Made by a program: the position numbers and the translations under genes. From assembly GCF_001816125.1 (NCBI RefSeq), contig NZ_MDZA01000244.1:1-42230 (forward strand): a stretch of DNA of 42,230 nt, written 5' to 3'. The notes beneath the pieces were generated by a model that ran no database searches, was not told the DNA's origin, and worked only from the letters and a program-made list of their open reading frames with translations. The stretch comes from Hymenobacter coccineus. GTDB taxonomy: Bacteria > Bacteroidota > Bacteroidia > Cytophagales > Hymenobacteraceae. This document shows, piece by piece, positions 9,258 through 17,162 of the stretch (the stretch's first letter is position 1; the number at the start of each line of letters is the position of its first letter).

Positions 9258-9338
9258 GAATTAAAAAGGGTAAGCAAGAAATTGAAAATAAAGGTTTTGC
9301 CTTTCCATTTTTCATTCTTAATTTATAATTTTTAATTC
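9237..9338. repeat. AT-rich inverted repeat with perfect 25-bp arms overlapping the tsaE 3' end
   Basis: Arms 9237-9261 and 9314-9338 (GAATTAAAAATTATAAATTA...) are exact reverse complements over 25 bases, separated by 52 bases. The left arm contains the tsaE stop codon (9255-9257), and the right arm ends 13 bases before the next start. It may work as a transcription barrier, but the stem has no GC clamp, so a mobile palindromic repeat is equally likely. Confidence 0.75.
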
Positions 9339-9351
9339 CCTTTTTTCCCCG

Positions 9352-10578
9352 ATGCCCGAACAACTACCCTCCGGTTTTGAGTCGCTCGCGGCCAGCCGCG
9401 CCTACTTCACCCAGGAGTCGATGCTGGCCGTGGAAACGCGCAAGCGCAAGCTGTTCATTGGCCTGCCGCGCGAAACCACGCTCCAGGAAAACCGCCTGGG
9501 CCTCACGCCCGAAGCCGTGCAGCACCTCGTCACGGCCGGCCACGAGGTGGTGCTGGAGGCCGGGGCCGGCGAGCCCAGCAAGTACTCCGACCACAACTAC
9601 TCCGAGGCGGGGGCCCAAATCGTGTACTCGCCGCAGGAGGTGTTCCAGGCCGATATTGTGCTGAAGGTGGCCCCGCCCACGCGCGACGAAATCGAGTTCA
9701 TGCGCCCGGGCCAGACGTTGATTTCGGCCCTGCAAATGGGCACGCTCACGGCTGAGTACATCGCCGCGCTGCAACGCAAAAAGGTGAATGCCATCGGGTT
9801 TGAGTTCATCCGCGACCCCTCGGGGGCCATGCCCGTGGTGCGCGCCATGAGCGAAATTGCCGGCTCAACGGTAATGCTGGTGGCGGCCGAGTACCTGGCC
9901 CGCTCCAACGAGGGCAAGGGCATCATCCTGGGGGGCATCACGGGGGTGCCGCCTTCGCAGGTCGTCATCCTGGGGGCCGGCACGGTGGCCGAGTACGCCG
10001 CCCGCGCCGCCATCGGCCTGGGCGCCGAGGTGAAGGTGTTCGACAACCACCTCTACAAGCTGCGCCGCCTCAAGCACAACCTGGGCACCCAGCTCTACAC
10101 CAGCACCCTGGATACGTTTGCCCTGAGCCAGCAAATCCGCCGGGCCGACGTGGTGATTGGGGCCCTGAGCATCGAGGACGGCCGCATCCCGTTCATGGTG
10201 CCCGAGGAAATGGTGGCCAGCATGACGCCCGGCTCCATCGTCATCGACGTGAGCATCGACCAGGGCGGCTGCTTCGAAACCAGCGAGATGACCAGCCACT
10301 CGCAGCCCATCTTCCGCAAGTACGACGTGGTGCACTACTGCGTGCCCAACATCGCCTCGCGCGTGCCCCGCACCGCCACCAATGCCCTGAGCAACATTTT
10401 CACCCCGATTTTACAGGAAATCCACCAGCACGGCGGCATCAACGAAGTGCTGTTCACCAACGAGCACTTCCGCGCCGGCGTCTACATCTACCGCGGCTCG
10501 CTTACCAACGCGGCCATCGGCAAGAAATACAACATGCGGTATAAGGAATTAGGACTGCTTATTGCGGTGCGGAATTAG
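9352..10578 (+). CDS. ald: alanine dehydrogenase-like NAD-dependent enzyme
   Basis: AlaDH/PNT-family oxidoreductase of 408 residues; characterised members interconvert L-alanine and pyruvate plus ammonia with NAD. It shows the N-terminal IGLPRETTLQENRLGLTP motif (about residues 36-53), the substrate-site lysine in VLKVAPPT (Lys105), and a Rossmann nucleotide site VVILGAGTVAE (about 204-214). The conserved DVSIDQGGCFETS segment and PNIASRVPRTAT are also present. In characterised alanine dehydrogenases the 'LHLA' segment carries a catalytic histidine; here the matching place reads SALQMG, with no histidine. The family is sure but alanine as substrate is less so. About 25 extra residues precede the family start; ATG at 9352 follows the repeat directly. 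Confidence 0.85.
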   Translation: MPEQLPSGFESLAASRAYFTQESMLAVETRKRKLFIGLPRETTLQENRLGLTPEAVQHLVTAGHEVVLEAGAGEPSKYSDHNYSEAGAQIVYSPQEVFQADIVLKVAPPTRDEIEFMRPGQTLISALQMGTLTAEYIAALQRKKVNAIGFEFIRDPSGAMPVVRAMSEIAGSTVMLVAAEYLARSNEGKGIILGGITGVPPSQVVILGAGTVAEYAARAAIGLGAEVKVFDNHLYKLRRLKHNLGTQLYTSTLDTFALSQQIRRADVVIGALSIEDGRIPFMVPEEMVASMTPGSIVIDVSIDQGGCFETSEMTSHSQPIFRKYDVVHYCVPNIASRVPRTATNALSNIFTPILQEIHQHGGINEVLFTNEHFRAGVYIYRGSLTNAAIGKKYNMRYKELGLLIAVRN

Positions 10579-10602
10579 CAAAAAAAGATAGTTGCTGAAA
10601 TT

Positions 10603-11094
10603 ATGGACCGGGTATTGTTCCTGTTTGCTGCACTTATTTTGGCATTTACCAGCGCAGCCCAATCGTATTTGCTATCAGGGCAAGTAATTGATAGTGATAC
10701 AAACACAGGGGTGCCGGGCGTTACTGTACTACTGAAATTAGAAGCGACAATTATAGCCGGGTGTGGTACAAACCAGAACGGCGACTTTCAATTAACTAAA
10801 GCCGCGGTAACAGACTACGCAATTGAAGTGAAATGCCCAGGATACCAAAGCAAAACGTTGATTTTCATTGGTTTAGCATCCAACCCTGCACCTTTACGCA
10901 TCCTGATGCCTGGGTTCTGCCCTTACACTTACACTCGTGGCAAAATACCCCTATGCATTGGCGGTCATACCGACCAGATAGTACCCATTTTTTATGGCTT
11001 GCCTCCTGCCAGAATAATGGAAAAAGCTAAAAAAACAAACCATATCTGGGTGGGTGTGAAATCACAAATTGTGACCCTAAGTATTACTGTCTGA
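10603..11094 (+). CDS. secreted protein with carboxypeptidase-regulatory-like domain
   Basis: A 163-residue protein with a clear signal peptide (MDRVLFLFAALILAFTSAAQS). One carboxypeptidase-D-regulatory-like beta-sandwich domain follows (about residues 23-105: LSGQVIDSDTNTGVPGVTVLLK, then NQNGDFQL and YAIEVKCPGY), and then a tail of about 55 residues that I do not recognise. The domain is common in Bacteroidota envelope proteins, where it is structural. GC content is visibly lower (about 45-47% in the part I counted) than in the flanking genes, and the region after it is also AT-richer, which suggests recent acquisition. It starts 24 bases after the alanine dehydrogenase-like stop. No partner gene is evident. 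Confidence 0.7.
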   Translation: MDRVLFLFAALILAFTSAAQSYLLSGQVIDSDTNTGVPGVTVLLKLEATIIAGCGTNQNGDFQLTKAAVTDYAIEVKCPGYQSKTLIFIGLASNPAPLRILMPGFCPYTYTRGKIPLCIGGHTDQIVPIFYGLPPARIMEKAKKTNHIWVGVKSQIVTLSITV

Positions 11095-11340
11095 TTCATA
11101 AGAGAAAATTATAGTTGTCGGGTTAGTTGACTAACAATACCTTCTACGAATCCACCGTCTAACACTCAACCAAAAACTGCCGGGCCAGCTGAAACAATTG
11201 TTTCCTCAGCATCAGGATATCGCTGAGGTGTTTATTCTATCCTCAGGGCGAATAGTTTAAAAGCGCCAGCGCTGCTACTTGTTGGGCTATATGCGCCTCC
11301 GCACAGTTCGGAAAGCTTGCCCAGCTGGCAACCGTTTTGA
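11095..11340. other. AT-richer intergenic region with a startless coding fragment
   Basis: No intact gene. On the plus strand, about 11140-11260 reads without stops and ends in HQDIAEVFILSSGRIV followed by TAA. It has no start codon and no family I recognise; it may be the remnant of a lost gene. Low GC continues from the preceding gene. Confidence 0.35.
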
Positions 11341-13008
11341 TTACGATAACCCCGTAATTACCCCGTCGTCGTCGATTTCCATGCCGGCGGAGGCGGGCAC
11401 GGGCGGCAGGCCCGGCATCCGCAGCAGGGTGCCGAGGATGGGGATGAGGAAGCCCGCTCCCGCCGCCAGCTCGCATTCGCGCACGGTGACGCGGAAGCCT
11501 TCGGGCCGGCCGATGAGCTTCTCGTTGTCGGAAAACGACTTCTGGGTTTTGGCCATGCAGATGGGCAGCCCCGCCAGGCCCAGCCGGTCGATGCGACGCA
11601 GGTCGGCTTCGGCCTGGGCGGTGTAGTCCACGCCGGCGGCCCCGTACACCTCGCGGGCGATGGTTTCGATTTTGGTTTTCACCGGCTGGTCCCAGGCGTA
11701 GAGCGGGCGCAGGCGGTTGGTGCCCGCGGCGATGTTGGCCAGCACCGCTTCGGCCAGGGCGGTGGCCCCAGCCCCGCCCTCGGCCCAGCTGGTGCTGCGC
11801 ACTGCTTCTACGCCGCGGGCCCGGCACAGCTGCTGCACCAGGGCCACCTCTTCGGGCGTGTCGCTGACGAAGTGGTTGATGGCCACCACGGGCTGGTAGC
11901 CAAACTTCTGGGCGTTTTCAATGTGCTTGGCCAGGTTGGCAAAGCCCCGCTCGCAACGGGCCAGGCTGGGGGTATTAAGCTCGGCGGCCGGGGCCCCGCC
12001 GTGGTGGCGCAGGGCGCGCACGGTGGCCACCAGCACCACGGCGGCGGGGTCCAGGCCGGCGTAGCCGCACTTGATGTCGAGGAACTTCTCGGCCCCGAGG
12101 TCGGCTCCGAAACCGGCTTCCGTCACCGCGTAGTCGCCCAGCGAGAGGCCCATGCGGGTGGCCAGCACGGTGTTGGTACCCTGGGCGATGTTGGCGAAGG
12201 GGCCCCCGTGCACCAGGGCGGGGGTTTGCTCCAGGGTTTGCACCAGGTTGGGCTTCAGCGCGTCGCGCAGCAGGATGGTCATGGCCGCTTCGGCCTGCAA
12301 CTGGCGGGCGTAAACGGGCTCATTGGCGTAGCTGAAGGCCACCAGGATGTTGCCGAGCTTGGCCTTGAGGTCGGCCAGGCCGGTGGCCAGGCACAGGATG
12401 GCCATTACCTCGGAGGCGGCCGTGATGTTGAAGCCGTCGCTGCGCATCACCCCGTTGGCTTTGCCGCCGAGGCCCACAATGGTTTGGCGCAGGCTGCGGT
12501 CGTTCAGGTCGAGGCAGCGCTTCCAGAGCACGGTGCGCGGGTCGATGCGCAGGGGGTGGTTGGGCGTCTGGATGGCGTTGTCGAGGAGGGCGGCCAGCAG
12601 GTTGTTGGCCTTTTCCACGGCGTTGAAGTCGCCGGTGAAGTGCAGGTTGATGTCCACCATCGGGCTCAGCTGCGAGCGGCCGCCGCCGGTGGCCCCACCC
12701 TTGGCCCCGAACACGGGCCCCAGCGAGGGCTCGCGCAGCACTACCACGGCCTTTTTGCCCAGCTTGCGCAGCCCGTCGCCCAAGCCGATGGACACCGTGG
12801 TTTTGCCCTCGCCGGCCGGGGTGGGCGTGATGGCCGTGACCAGAATCAACTTTGCCTCGGCCACCTTTTCCGGGGCAATCAGGTGCAGGGGCAGCTTGGC
12901 TTTGTCGCGGCCGTAGGGCTCCAGGTCGTTTTCGGTAATGCCCAGGCGCGCAGCTATTTCTTTAATGGGCGGCAGAACTACGGATTCGGCAATGGCAATG
13001 TCGGTCAT
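11341..13008 (-). CDS. fhs: formate--tetrahydrofolate ligase
   Basis: Cytosolic ATP-dependent ligase that joins formate to tetrahydrofolate, giving 10-formyl-THF for purine synthesis and one-carbon metabolism. At 555 residues it has the normal length. It shows the P-loop TPTPAGEGKTT (about residues 61-71) and the family segments REPSLGPVFGAKGGATGGG, MVDINLHFTGDFNAVEKANNLLAA, NITAASEVMAILCLA, VHGGPFANIAQGTNT and EAGFGADLGAEKF, with the usual ending (IDDDGVITGLS). The ATG at 13008 is the natural family start. A MITE-like element lies upstream. Weak promoter-like motifs (TTG at 13038-13040, TAGCTTCC at 13013-13020) sit almost on the start codon, so the transcript may have little or no leader. 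Confidence 0.97.
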   Translation of the reverse strand: MTDIAIAESVVLPPIKEIAARLGITENDLEPYGRDKAKLPLHLIAPEKVAEAKLILVTAITPTPAGEGKTTVSIGLGDGLRKLGKKAVVVLREPSLGPVFGAKGGATGGGRSQLSPMVDINLHFTGDFNAVEKANNLLAALLDNAIQTPNHPLRIDPRTVLWKRCLDLNDRSLRQTIVGLGGKANGVMRSDGFNITAASEVMAILCLATGLADLKAKLGNILVAFSYANEPVYARQLQAEAAMTILLRDALKPNLVQTLEQTPALVHGGPFANIAQGTNTVLATRMGLSLGDYAVTEAGFGADLGAEKFLDIKCGYAGLDPAAVVLVATVRALRHHGGAPAAELNTPSLARCERGFANLAKHIENAQKFGYQPVVAINHFVSDTPEEVALVQQLCRARGVEAVRSTSWAEGGAGATALAEAVLANIAAGTNRLRPLYAWDQPVKTKIETIAREVYGAAGVDYTAQAEADLRRIDRLGLAGLPICMAKTQKSFSDNEKLIGRPEGFRVTVRECELAAGAGFLIPILGTLLRMPGLPPVPASAGMEIDDDGVITGLS

Positions 13009-13012
13009 ACGG

Positions 13013-13040
13013 GGAAGCTATTTATTGCGAGTAATGGCAA
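13013..13040 (-). promoter_or_regulatory. possible fhs promoter
   Basis: On the minus strand TTG is followed after 17 bases by TAGCTTCC (six of eight matches to TAnnTTTG), ending four bases before the fhs ATG. The spacing fits the Bacteroidota rule, but the -7 match is imperfect. Confidence 0.3.
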
Positions 13041-13085
13041 CTGAAAAGCAAGGATTTTGTGTAGCATGTCGCACGAATAGTTTTT

Positions 13086-13233
13086 TGGCGATGGTCTAAA
13101 ACGGGGTGGTCCAGCGAATTGCCCGAAGGGCTTCGTCGGGCCACTCTTACTAAAAAACAGCGGCCCCGGGGCTTGGTAAGAGTGGTCCGACGACGGAAAA
13201 AGTCGCCGGACCACCCCGGTTTAAACCACCGCT
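13086..13233. mobile_element. MITE-like element of about 148 bp with terminal inverted repeats
   Basis: The ends are imperfect inverted repeats of about 26 bases. The inner 21 bases (13092-13112 and 13208-13228) match at 19 positions, sharing GGGGTGGTCC. Inside are two more nested hairpins: GTCGGGCCACTCTTAC pairing with GTAAGAGTGGTCCGAC, and GTCCGACGAC pairing loosely with GTCGCCGGAC. The element is flanked by the 9-base direct repeat ATAGTTTTT (13077-13085 and 13234-13242), a plausible target duplication. It has no coding capacity. It lies upstream of fhs and downstream of the flavin reductase-like gene, both on the minus strand. Confidence 0.6.
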
Positions 13234-13260
13234 ATAGTTTTTACTAACCTGCGTTATCAT

Positions 13261-14196
13261 TCACTTAATCAGCAGCGTTTTCCACGCCTCCAATACCCGG
13301 CCTTCGGCCAGCAGCTGCTGGGCCAGGAGCATCAGCTGCTTCGGCAGCTCGGGGCCCCCGGCGGGGTGTTTGTTCAACAGATAGGCCACCATCGGTTCAG
13401 TTTTGAACTCCGCCACTTGCGCGGGGGTGGGCAGGGCTTCGTGCTCCACGTTGGCGAGCTGGCCCAGGTCGTTGCCGGTGAGGACGGTGCTGGTGCGGAT
13501 GTGGGCCGGCAGCTGGTCGTGGCCCATGCCCAGGCGGCGGTTGGGCCGCACCACCTCGAAGAGGCTGGCCCCGCTGGCGCGGGCGTACCAGTCGCCGCCC
13601 AAGCGGGCCACGGCGTCGAGCTTGAACGGGTCGATGCCGGCGGCGTCGGGCAGCAGCACGTCCTGGCGGAAGTGGGCCCGCACTGCGCGGCACACCACCA
13701 GGTGGCCCGCGCCGGGGCCCTTGCTCAGCGGCACAATCTGCTCCACCACGCACTCGAAGGCGGCGGGGGCCTCGGCCACGCGGGGCGGGCGCACCTGCTC
13801 GCTGGCCAGCGCCGTGAAACCGGCCTTGGCAAACTCGTTCACGCCGGCCGGGTACTCAGCGCTGGCCAAGGACATTTGCTGCACCATGGCGTAGTCGCAG
13901 ATGTTGACGACGACCTCGGGCACGGCGCGCACGTTCAGCAGCGAGTGCTTCTCGGAACCGTCGCGCCCGCGGTTCACGGGCGAAAACACGAGGATGGGCG
14001 GCGTGTAGCTGAAGATGTTGAAGAAGCTGTACGGGCTCAGGTTCACGCGCCCCTCGGCGTCCACGGTGCTAACGAAGGCGATGGGGCGCGGGGCCACGGC
14101 GCCCCCGAGCAGCGGCATCCACTGGGCGGGCGTGAGGTCGGCGGGGGAAACGGAGTGGAAGGCGGTGGGAGTGGGGGCGGGCACGGGGCGAAGCAT
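13261..14196 (-). CDS. flavin reductase-like FMN-binding protein
   Basis: A 311-residue cytosolic protein of the flavin reductase-like (split-barrel FMN-binding) family; members reduce flavins with NAD(P)H or bind FMN for another role. It shows the family start PRPIAFVSTVDAEGRVNLSPYSFFNIFS (about residues 34-61) and the segment VNICDYAMVQQMSLAS. The C-terminal extension after the barrel (WYARASGASLFEVVRPN onward) is seen in the longer members of this family. ATG at 14196 is preferred to the TTG at 14211. No electron-transfer partner or monooxygenase is next to it, so the substrate is unknown. Confidence 0.85.
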   Translation of the reverse strand: MLRPVPAPTPTAFHSVSPADLTPAQWMPLLGGAVAPRPIAFVSTVDAEGRVNLSPYSFFNIFSYTPPILVFSPVNRGRDGSEKHSLLNVRAVPEVVVNICDYAMVQQMSLASAEYPAGVNEFAKAGFTALASEQVRPPRVAEAPAAFECVVEQIVPLSKGPGAGHLVVCRAVRAHFRQDVLLPDAAGIDPFKLDAVARLGGDWYARASGASLFEVVRPNRRLGMGHDQLPAHIRTSTVLTGNDLGQLANVEHEALPTPAQVAEFKTEPMVAYLLNKHPAGGPELPKQLMLLAQQLLAEGRVLEAWKTLLIK

Positions 14197-14226
14197 AAGG
14201 ATGGGGCCCAAAACTACCGCCTTTGC

Positions 14227-14832
14227 TCAGGCTGCCGCCGCGCGCCCAACCCATACCACTCCCGTCTGAACAACGAAGAAAGGCTTGCCGTCGTCAGATT
14301 TGGCTTCCCAATGCGCTCTTTGTAATAATAAGGGCCCCAATTCAGCAAATTCATCTGGCCAAAACGGTTCTCCATCCGCATAGGCGGTCCAGTGCAAGGC
14401 GCCCACTCCGGGCACCGAATAATATTCCGATGGAAAGGAAACGTTCACTGGTCTGTCGAACAAGCCCTCGTACCGCGTCTGGCGGGCGTCGATGCCGGCG
14501 ACCAGCTGCGAGCGGCCGAACTCCGGCTCGTGAATCCAGACGGCCAAATAAAAATCAGGATAATGCGCCATTAATCCCTGACGCCACGCCTGAAAATCGG
14601 CCACCAGCCGGCCCACCCAAAGCTGCCGGATGACTAGCGGCGGCTTTTCGCTGACTGCCCAGGGGGCCAGCCCAAGTTTCTTAACCTCATAGTTGGACTC
14701 CGAAAGCCATTCGATAGGTAACTCTTCCGGAGTGGCTACTCGGCGCCGGTGGGCGCGTAGCACCCGCCGAAACCCGCGAATTCGCTTTTTGCGTCTCTTC
14801 CAAGGGGAAATTTTATTGGGTAGACCAGCCAT
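14227..14832 (-). CDS. protein of unknown function
   Basis: A 201-residue protein that I do not recognise. ATG at 14832 is preferred over a TTG two codons upstream. The first 35 residues are strongly basic (KISPWKRRKKRIRGFRRVLRAHRRR), and the rest is rich in Trp, Tyr and Phe with no signal peptide or membrane helix. Coding is supported by an unbroken frame, a sensible start and good codon use. It lies 30 bases upstream of the flavin reductase-like gene on the same strand and may share its transcript. The promoter of the plus-strand InsA-like gene is close by in the divergent gap. Confidence 0.6.
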   Translation of the reverse strand: MAGLPNKISPWKRRKKRIRGFRRVLRAHRRRVATPEELPIEWLSESNYEVKKLGLAPWAVSEKPPLVIRQLWVGRLVADFQAWRQGLMAHYPDFYLAVWIHEPEFGRSQLVAGIDARQTRYEGLFDRPVNVSFPSEYYSVPGVGALHWTAYADGEPFWPDEFAELGPLLLQRAHWEAKSDDGKPFFVVQTGVVWVGRAAAA

Positions 14833-14891
14833 GCCCAAATGTAGCCCCCTTGCCTAAAGTCGTTGAGCGGTCTGCTATTTTAAACAAACGA

Positions 14892-14921
14892 TTGTTCTTA
14901 TGCTAAAAAGCTATAGATTTG
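14892..14921 (+). promoter_or_regulatory. Bacteroidota-type promoter for the InsA-like gene
   Basis: TTG (14892-14894) is followed after 19 bases by TAGATTTG (14914-14921), an exact TAnnTTTG element. The ATG at 14949 is 27 bases further on, so the 5' leader would be short. This is the best promoter match in the window. It also argues against a start at the in-frame TTG 14919, which lies within the -7 element. Confidence 0.55.
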
Positions 14922-14948
14922 GGTCCTGCTGCTCCTTGCTCTACGCTG

Positions 14949-15371
14949 ATGACCACGCCCGTTTGCCCCAAGTGTGACTCGAAGGATGCCACCAAAAGTG
15001 GCGTCGTGAACGAGCGGCAGCGCTTCAAGTGCCGGGCCTGCGGCTACCACTACACCGTGGCCAAGGTGGGCCGCGAGGTGAACCCGTACTACGTGGTGAA
15101 GGCGCTGCAACTTTACATCGAGGGCGTGAGCTACCGCGAAATTGAGCGCCTGCTGGGCGTGAGCCACGTGAGCGTGATGAACTGGGTGAAGAAGTACGGC
15201 GTGAAGGCCCCGCGCCAGCCCGAATACCACCCGACCTATAAAATCCTGAACCAGAAGGAGCTGGCCGAATTCTTCCAGAAGCCGGAGAACCTGAAAAGCG
15301 CCGGCCTGGTGGTCACCGAGCTGGGCGACAAGTACATGATGATCCGCTGGGAGCGGTTCCGGGCCGGGTAG
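14949..15371 (+). CDS. stand-alone InsA/IS1-like zinc-ribbon and HTH protein
   Basis: A 140-residue protein. Residues 5-35 form a four-cysteine zinc ribbon (VCPKCDSKDATKSG ... FKCRACGYHY). A helix-turn-helix follows (about 50-85: ALQLYIEGVSYREIERLLGVSHVSVMNWVKKYG), the layout of the DNA-binding half of IS1-type InsA. It then has about 55 family-specific residues (LNQKELAEFF ... GDKYMMIRWERF) in place of a transposase. No InsB catalytic gene, terminal repeats or target duplication flank it, so it is probably a domesticated regulator rather than an insertion sequence. It lies 51 bases upstream of the MFS gene on the same strand, with a palindrome between them, and could regulate the transport genes; that role is inferred from position only. 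Confidence 0.75.
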   Translation: MTTPVCPKCDSKDATKSGVVNERQRFKCRACGYHYTVAKVGREVNPYYVVKALQLYIEGVSYREIERLLGVSHVSVMNWVKKYGVKAPRQPEYHPTYKILNQKELAEFFQKPENLKSAGLVVTELGDKYMMIRWERFRAG

Positions 15372-15387
15372 GGCCCCGGGGCCCTAC
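15370..15387. repeat. perfect GC palindrome after the InsA-like gene
   Basis: TAGGGCCCCGGGGCCCTA is an exact palindrome that begins at the stop codon of the InsA-like gene. It contains two GGGCCC cores and may form a tight hairpin before the MFS gene. Confidence 0.5.
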
Positions 15388-15422
15388 CGGCCCGCATTTT
15401 TCTCACTTTTTGCTTTTCTGTT

Positions 15423-16682
15423 ATGCACGCTCCCCAACCCTCGCTTGTGCCCACCGGCCGGCCCGCGGCGGGCCTGCTCAGCGCCGTCGTCATCGTGGCG
15501 TCGCTGGGCTACTTTGTTGATATCTACGACCTGGTGTTGTTCAGCATCATCCGGGTGAAGAGCCTGAACGGCATTGGCATAACCGACCCCGCGGCCGTGA
15601 CGGACCAGGGCCTGTACCTGCTGAGCATGCAGATGTGGGGCATGCTGCTGGGCGGCATCTTGTGGGGCGTGCTGGGCGACAAGAAGGGCCGGCTGTCGGT
15701 GCTGTTCGGCTCCATCTTGCTCTATTCGCTGGCCAACATCGCCAACGGCTTCGTGCAGACCGTGGACCAATACGCTTGGCTGCGCCTGATTGCGGGCGTG
15801 GGCCTGGCCGGCGAGCTGGGCGCGGGCATCACGCTGGTGGCCGAGAGCCTGCCCAAGGAAAAGCGCGGCTACGGCACCATGATCGTGGCCTCGGTGGGCG
15901 TGAGCGGGGCCATGGTGGCCTACCTGGTGGGCCAGCAGTTTGGCTGGCGCAACGCCTACTTTATCGGCGGGGCCCTGGGGCTGGGGCTGCTGGCGCTGCG
16001 GGCGGGCGTGTTCGAGTCGGGCATGTTCGAGCAAACCAAGCGCACCGACGTGGCCCGCGGCAACTTCCTGAGCTTGTTCGCCAACGGGCCCCGGTTTTAT
16101 AAGTACCTGCGCTGCTTGCTGGTGGGGGCCCCGTTCTGGTACCTGGTGGGCATCCTCATCACGCTGGCCCCCGAGTTTGGCCAGCAGTTCCACCTGCAAG
16201 GGCCCGTCACGGGCGGGCTGAGCATCTTCTGGTGCTACTTCGGCCTCACCCTCGGCGACGTCACCAGCGGCAGCCTGAGCCAGCTCATCAAGAGCCGCCA
16301 GCGCACGCTGCAAATCTTCATCCTCTCGTCGGCCGTCACGGTGGGGGCCTACCTGTTTGCCCTCGACGGGGCCAGCACGGCGGTGTTCTACACGGTGTGC
16401 TTTCTGATCGGGTTCACCGGCGGCTTCTGGGCCCTGTTTGTGACGGTGGCGGCCGAGCAGTTTGGCACCAACCTGCGCTCGACGGTGGCCACTACGGCCC
16501 CCAACTTTGCGCGCGGGGCCACCGTGCTCATCGCCCCTACCTACAAGGCCCTCAAGGCCTACCCGGCGCTGGGCATGGTGGGCGCCGCCAGCATCATCGG
16601 GGCGGTACTGCTGGGGCTGGCCTTTTTCAGCGCCAGCACCCTGCCCGAAACCTACGCCAAAGACCTGGATTACCTGGAGTAG
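15423..16682 (+). CDS. MFS transporter
   Basis: Inner-membrane major facilitator of 419 residues with about 12 hydrophobic helices. It shows the loop 2-3 signature GVLGDKKGRLSVLFGS (about residues 80-95), a helix-4/5 segment LIAGVGLAGELGAGITLVAESLPKEKRGYG typical of sugar- or metabolite-proton symporters, and a matching motif in the second half. It belongs near sugar-phosphate/metabolite permeases, but the substrate is not readable. It follows the InsA-like gene by 51 bases and ends in a strong terminator (16708-16741). Together with the porin and MHS symporter downstream it points to uptake of small organic acids or similar solutes. Confidence 0.88.
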   Translation: MHAPQPSLVPTGRPAAGLLSAVVIVASLGYFVDIYDLVLFSIIRVKSLNGIGITDPAAVTDQGLYLLSMQMWGMLLGGILWGVLGDKKGRLSVLFGSILLYSLANIANGFVQTVDQYAWLRLIAGVGLAGELGAGITLVAESLPKEKRGYGTMIVASVGVSGAMVAYLVGQQFGWRNAYFIGGALGLGLLALRAGVFESGMFEQTKRTDVARGNFLSLFANGPRFYKYLRCLLVGAPFWYLVGILITLAPEFGQQFHLQGPVTGGLSIFWCYFGLTLGDVTSGSLSQLIKSRQRTLQIFILSSAVTVGAYLFALDGASTAVFYTVCFLIGFTGGFWALFVTVAAEQFGTNLRSTVATTAPNFARGATVLIAPTYKALKAYPALGMVGAASIIGAVLLGLAFFSASTLPETYAKDLDYLE

Positions 16683-17162
16683 CCACGGCCCCCGCCGCCC
16701 GCTTGCCCCGGGGCAGCCTCTACCCGGGGCTGCCCCTTTTTATTGCTCCTGGCGGCGGATGATTATATTAGGCAGAAGCAATTTTCTCGCTAAATTAATA
16801 TAGATTTGCTCATCTGATGTAGTTAGCCAGATTGGTTTTATGAGACTGAATTTATTAAGAATAAGTGTCCAACCAATGCTGCCAGCGCTTTCTGGCTGGT
16901 TCCGAATGGTGCCACCAGCGACGGGGCCAGGGGTTGAGGCTCCCTAAGACGGCCGCCGCTCCGGCCGGCCGTAGTCACCCAGAAACTAATCTATAAGCAA
17001 TGCGCATGGCCAGGAGCCCCTAAAGCTATAGCGCGTTAGCAAAACGATTGCACGGCTACACCAACCGGCCGCCCGGTAATGGTACTTAGCCGTGCCAAAC
17101 TGTGGCAGTGCCCGCTTTGGGGCCCTGTCCACAATCCAATTCCCATCATTCCTTTCTTCGTT
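16683..17162. other. 480-base gene-free region before the porin
   Basis: After the terminator at 16708-16741 the region turns AT-rich (about 16755-16860). It contains an exact TAnnTTTG match (TAGATTTG, 16801-16808) without a clear TTG partner, then GC-rich unassigned sequence. No reading frame with convincing codon use was found. It may hold the porin promoter and a long leader. Confidence 0.5.
16708..16741 (+). terminator. rho-independent terminator of the MFS gene
   Basis: GGGGCAGCC (16710-16718) pairs perfectly with GGCTGCCCC (16728-16736) and is followed by five T residues. It lies 26 bases after the MFS stop codon. Confidence 0.8.

Noticed and set aside
14949..15371. Active IS1-type insertion sequence
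   Set aside because: No InsB catalytic frame, no terminal inverted repeats and no target duplication were found around the InsA-like gene.
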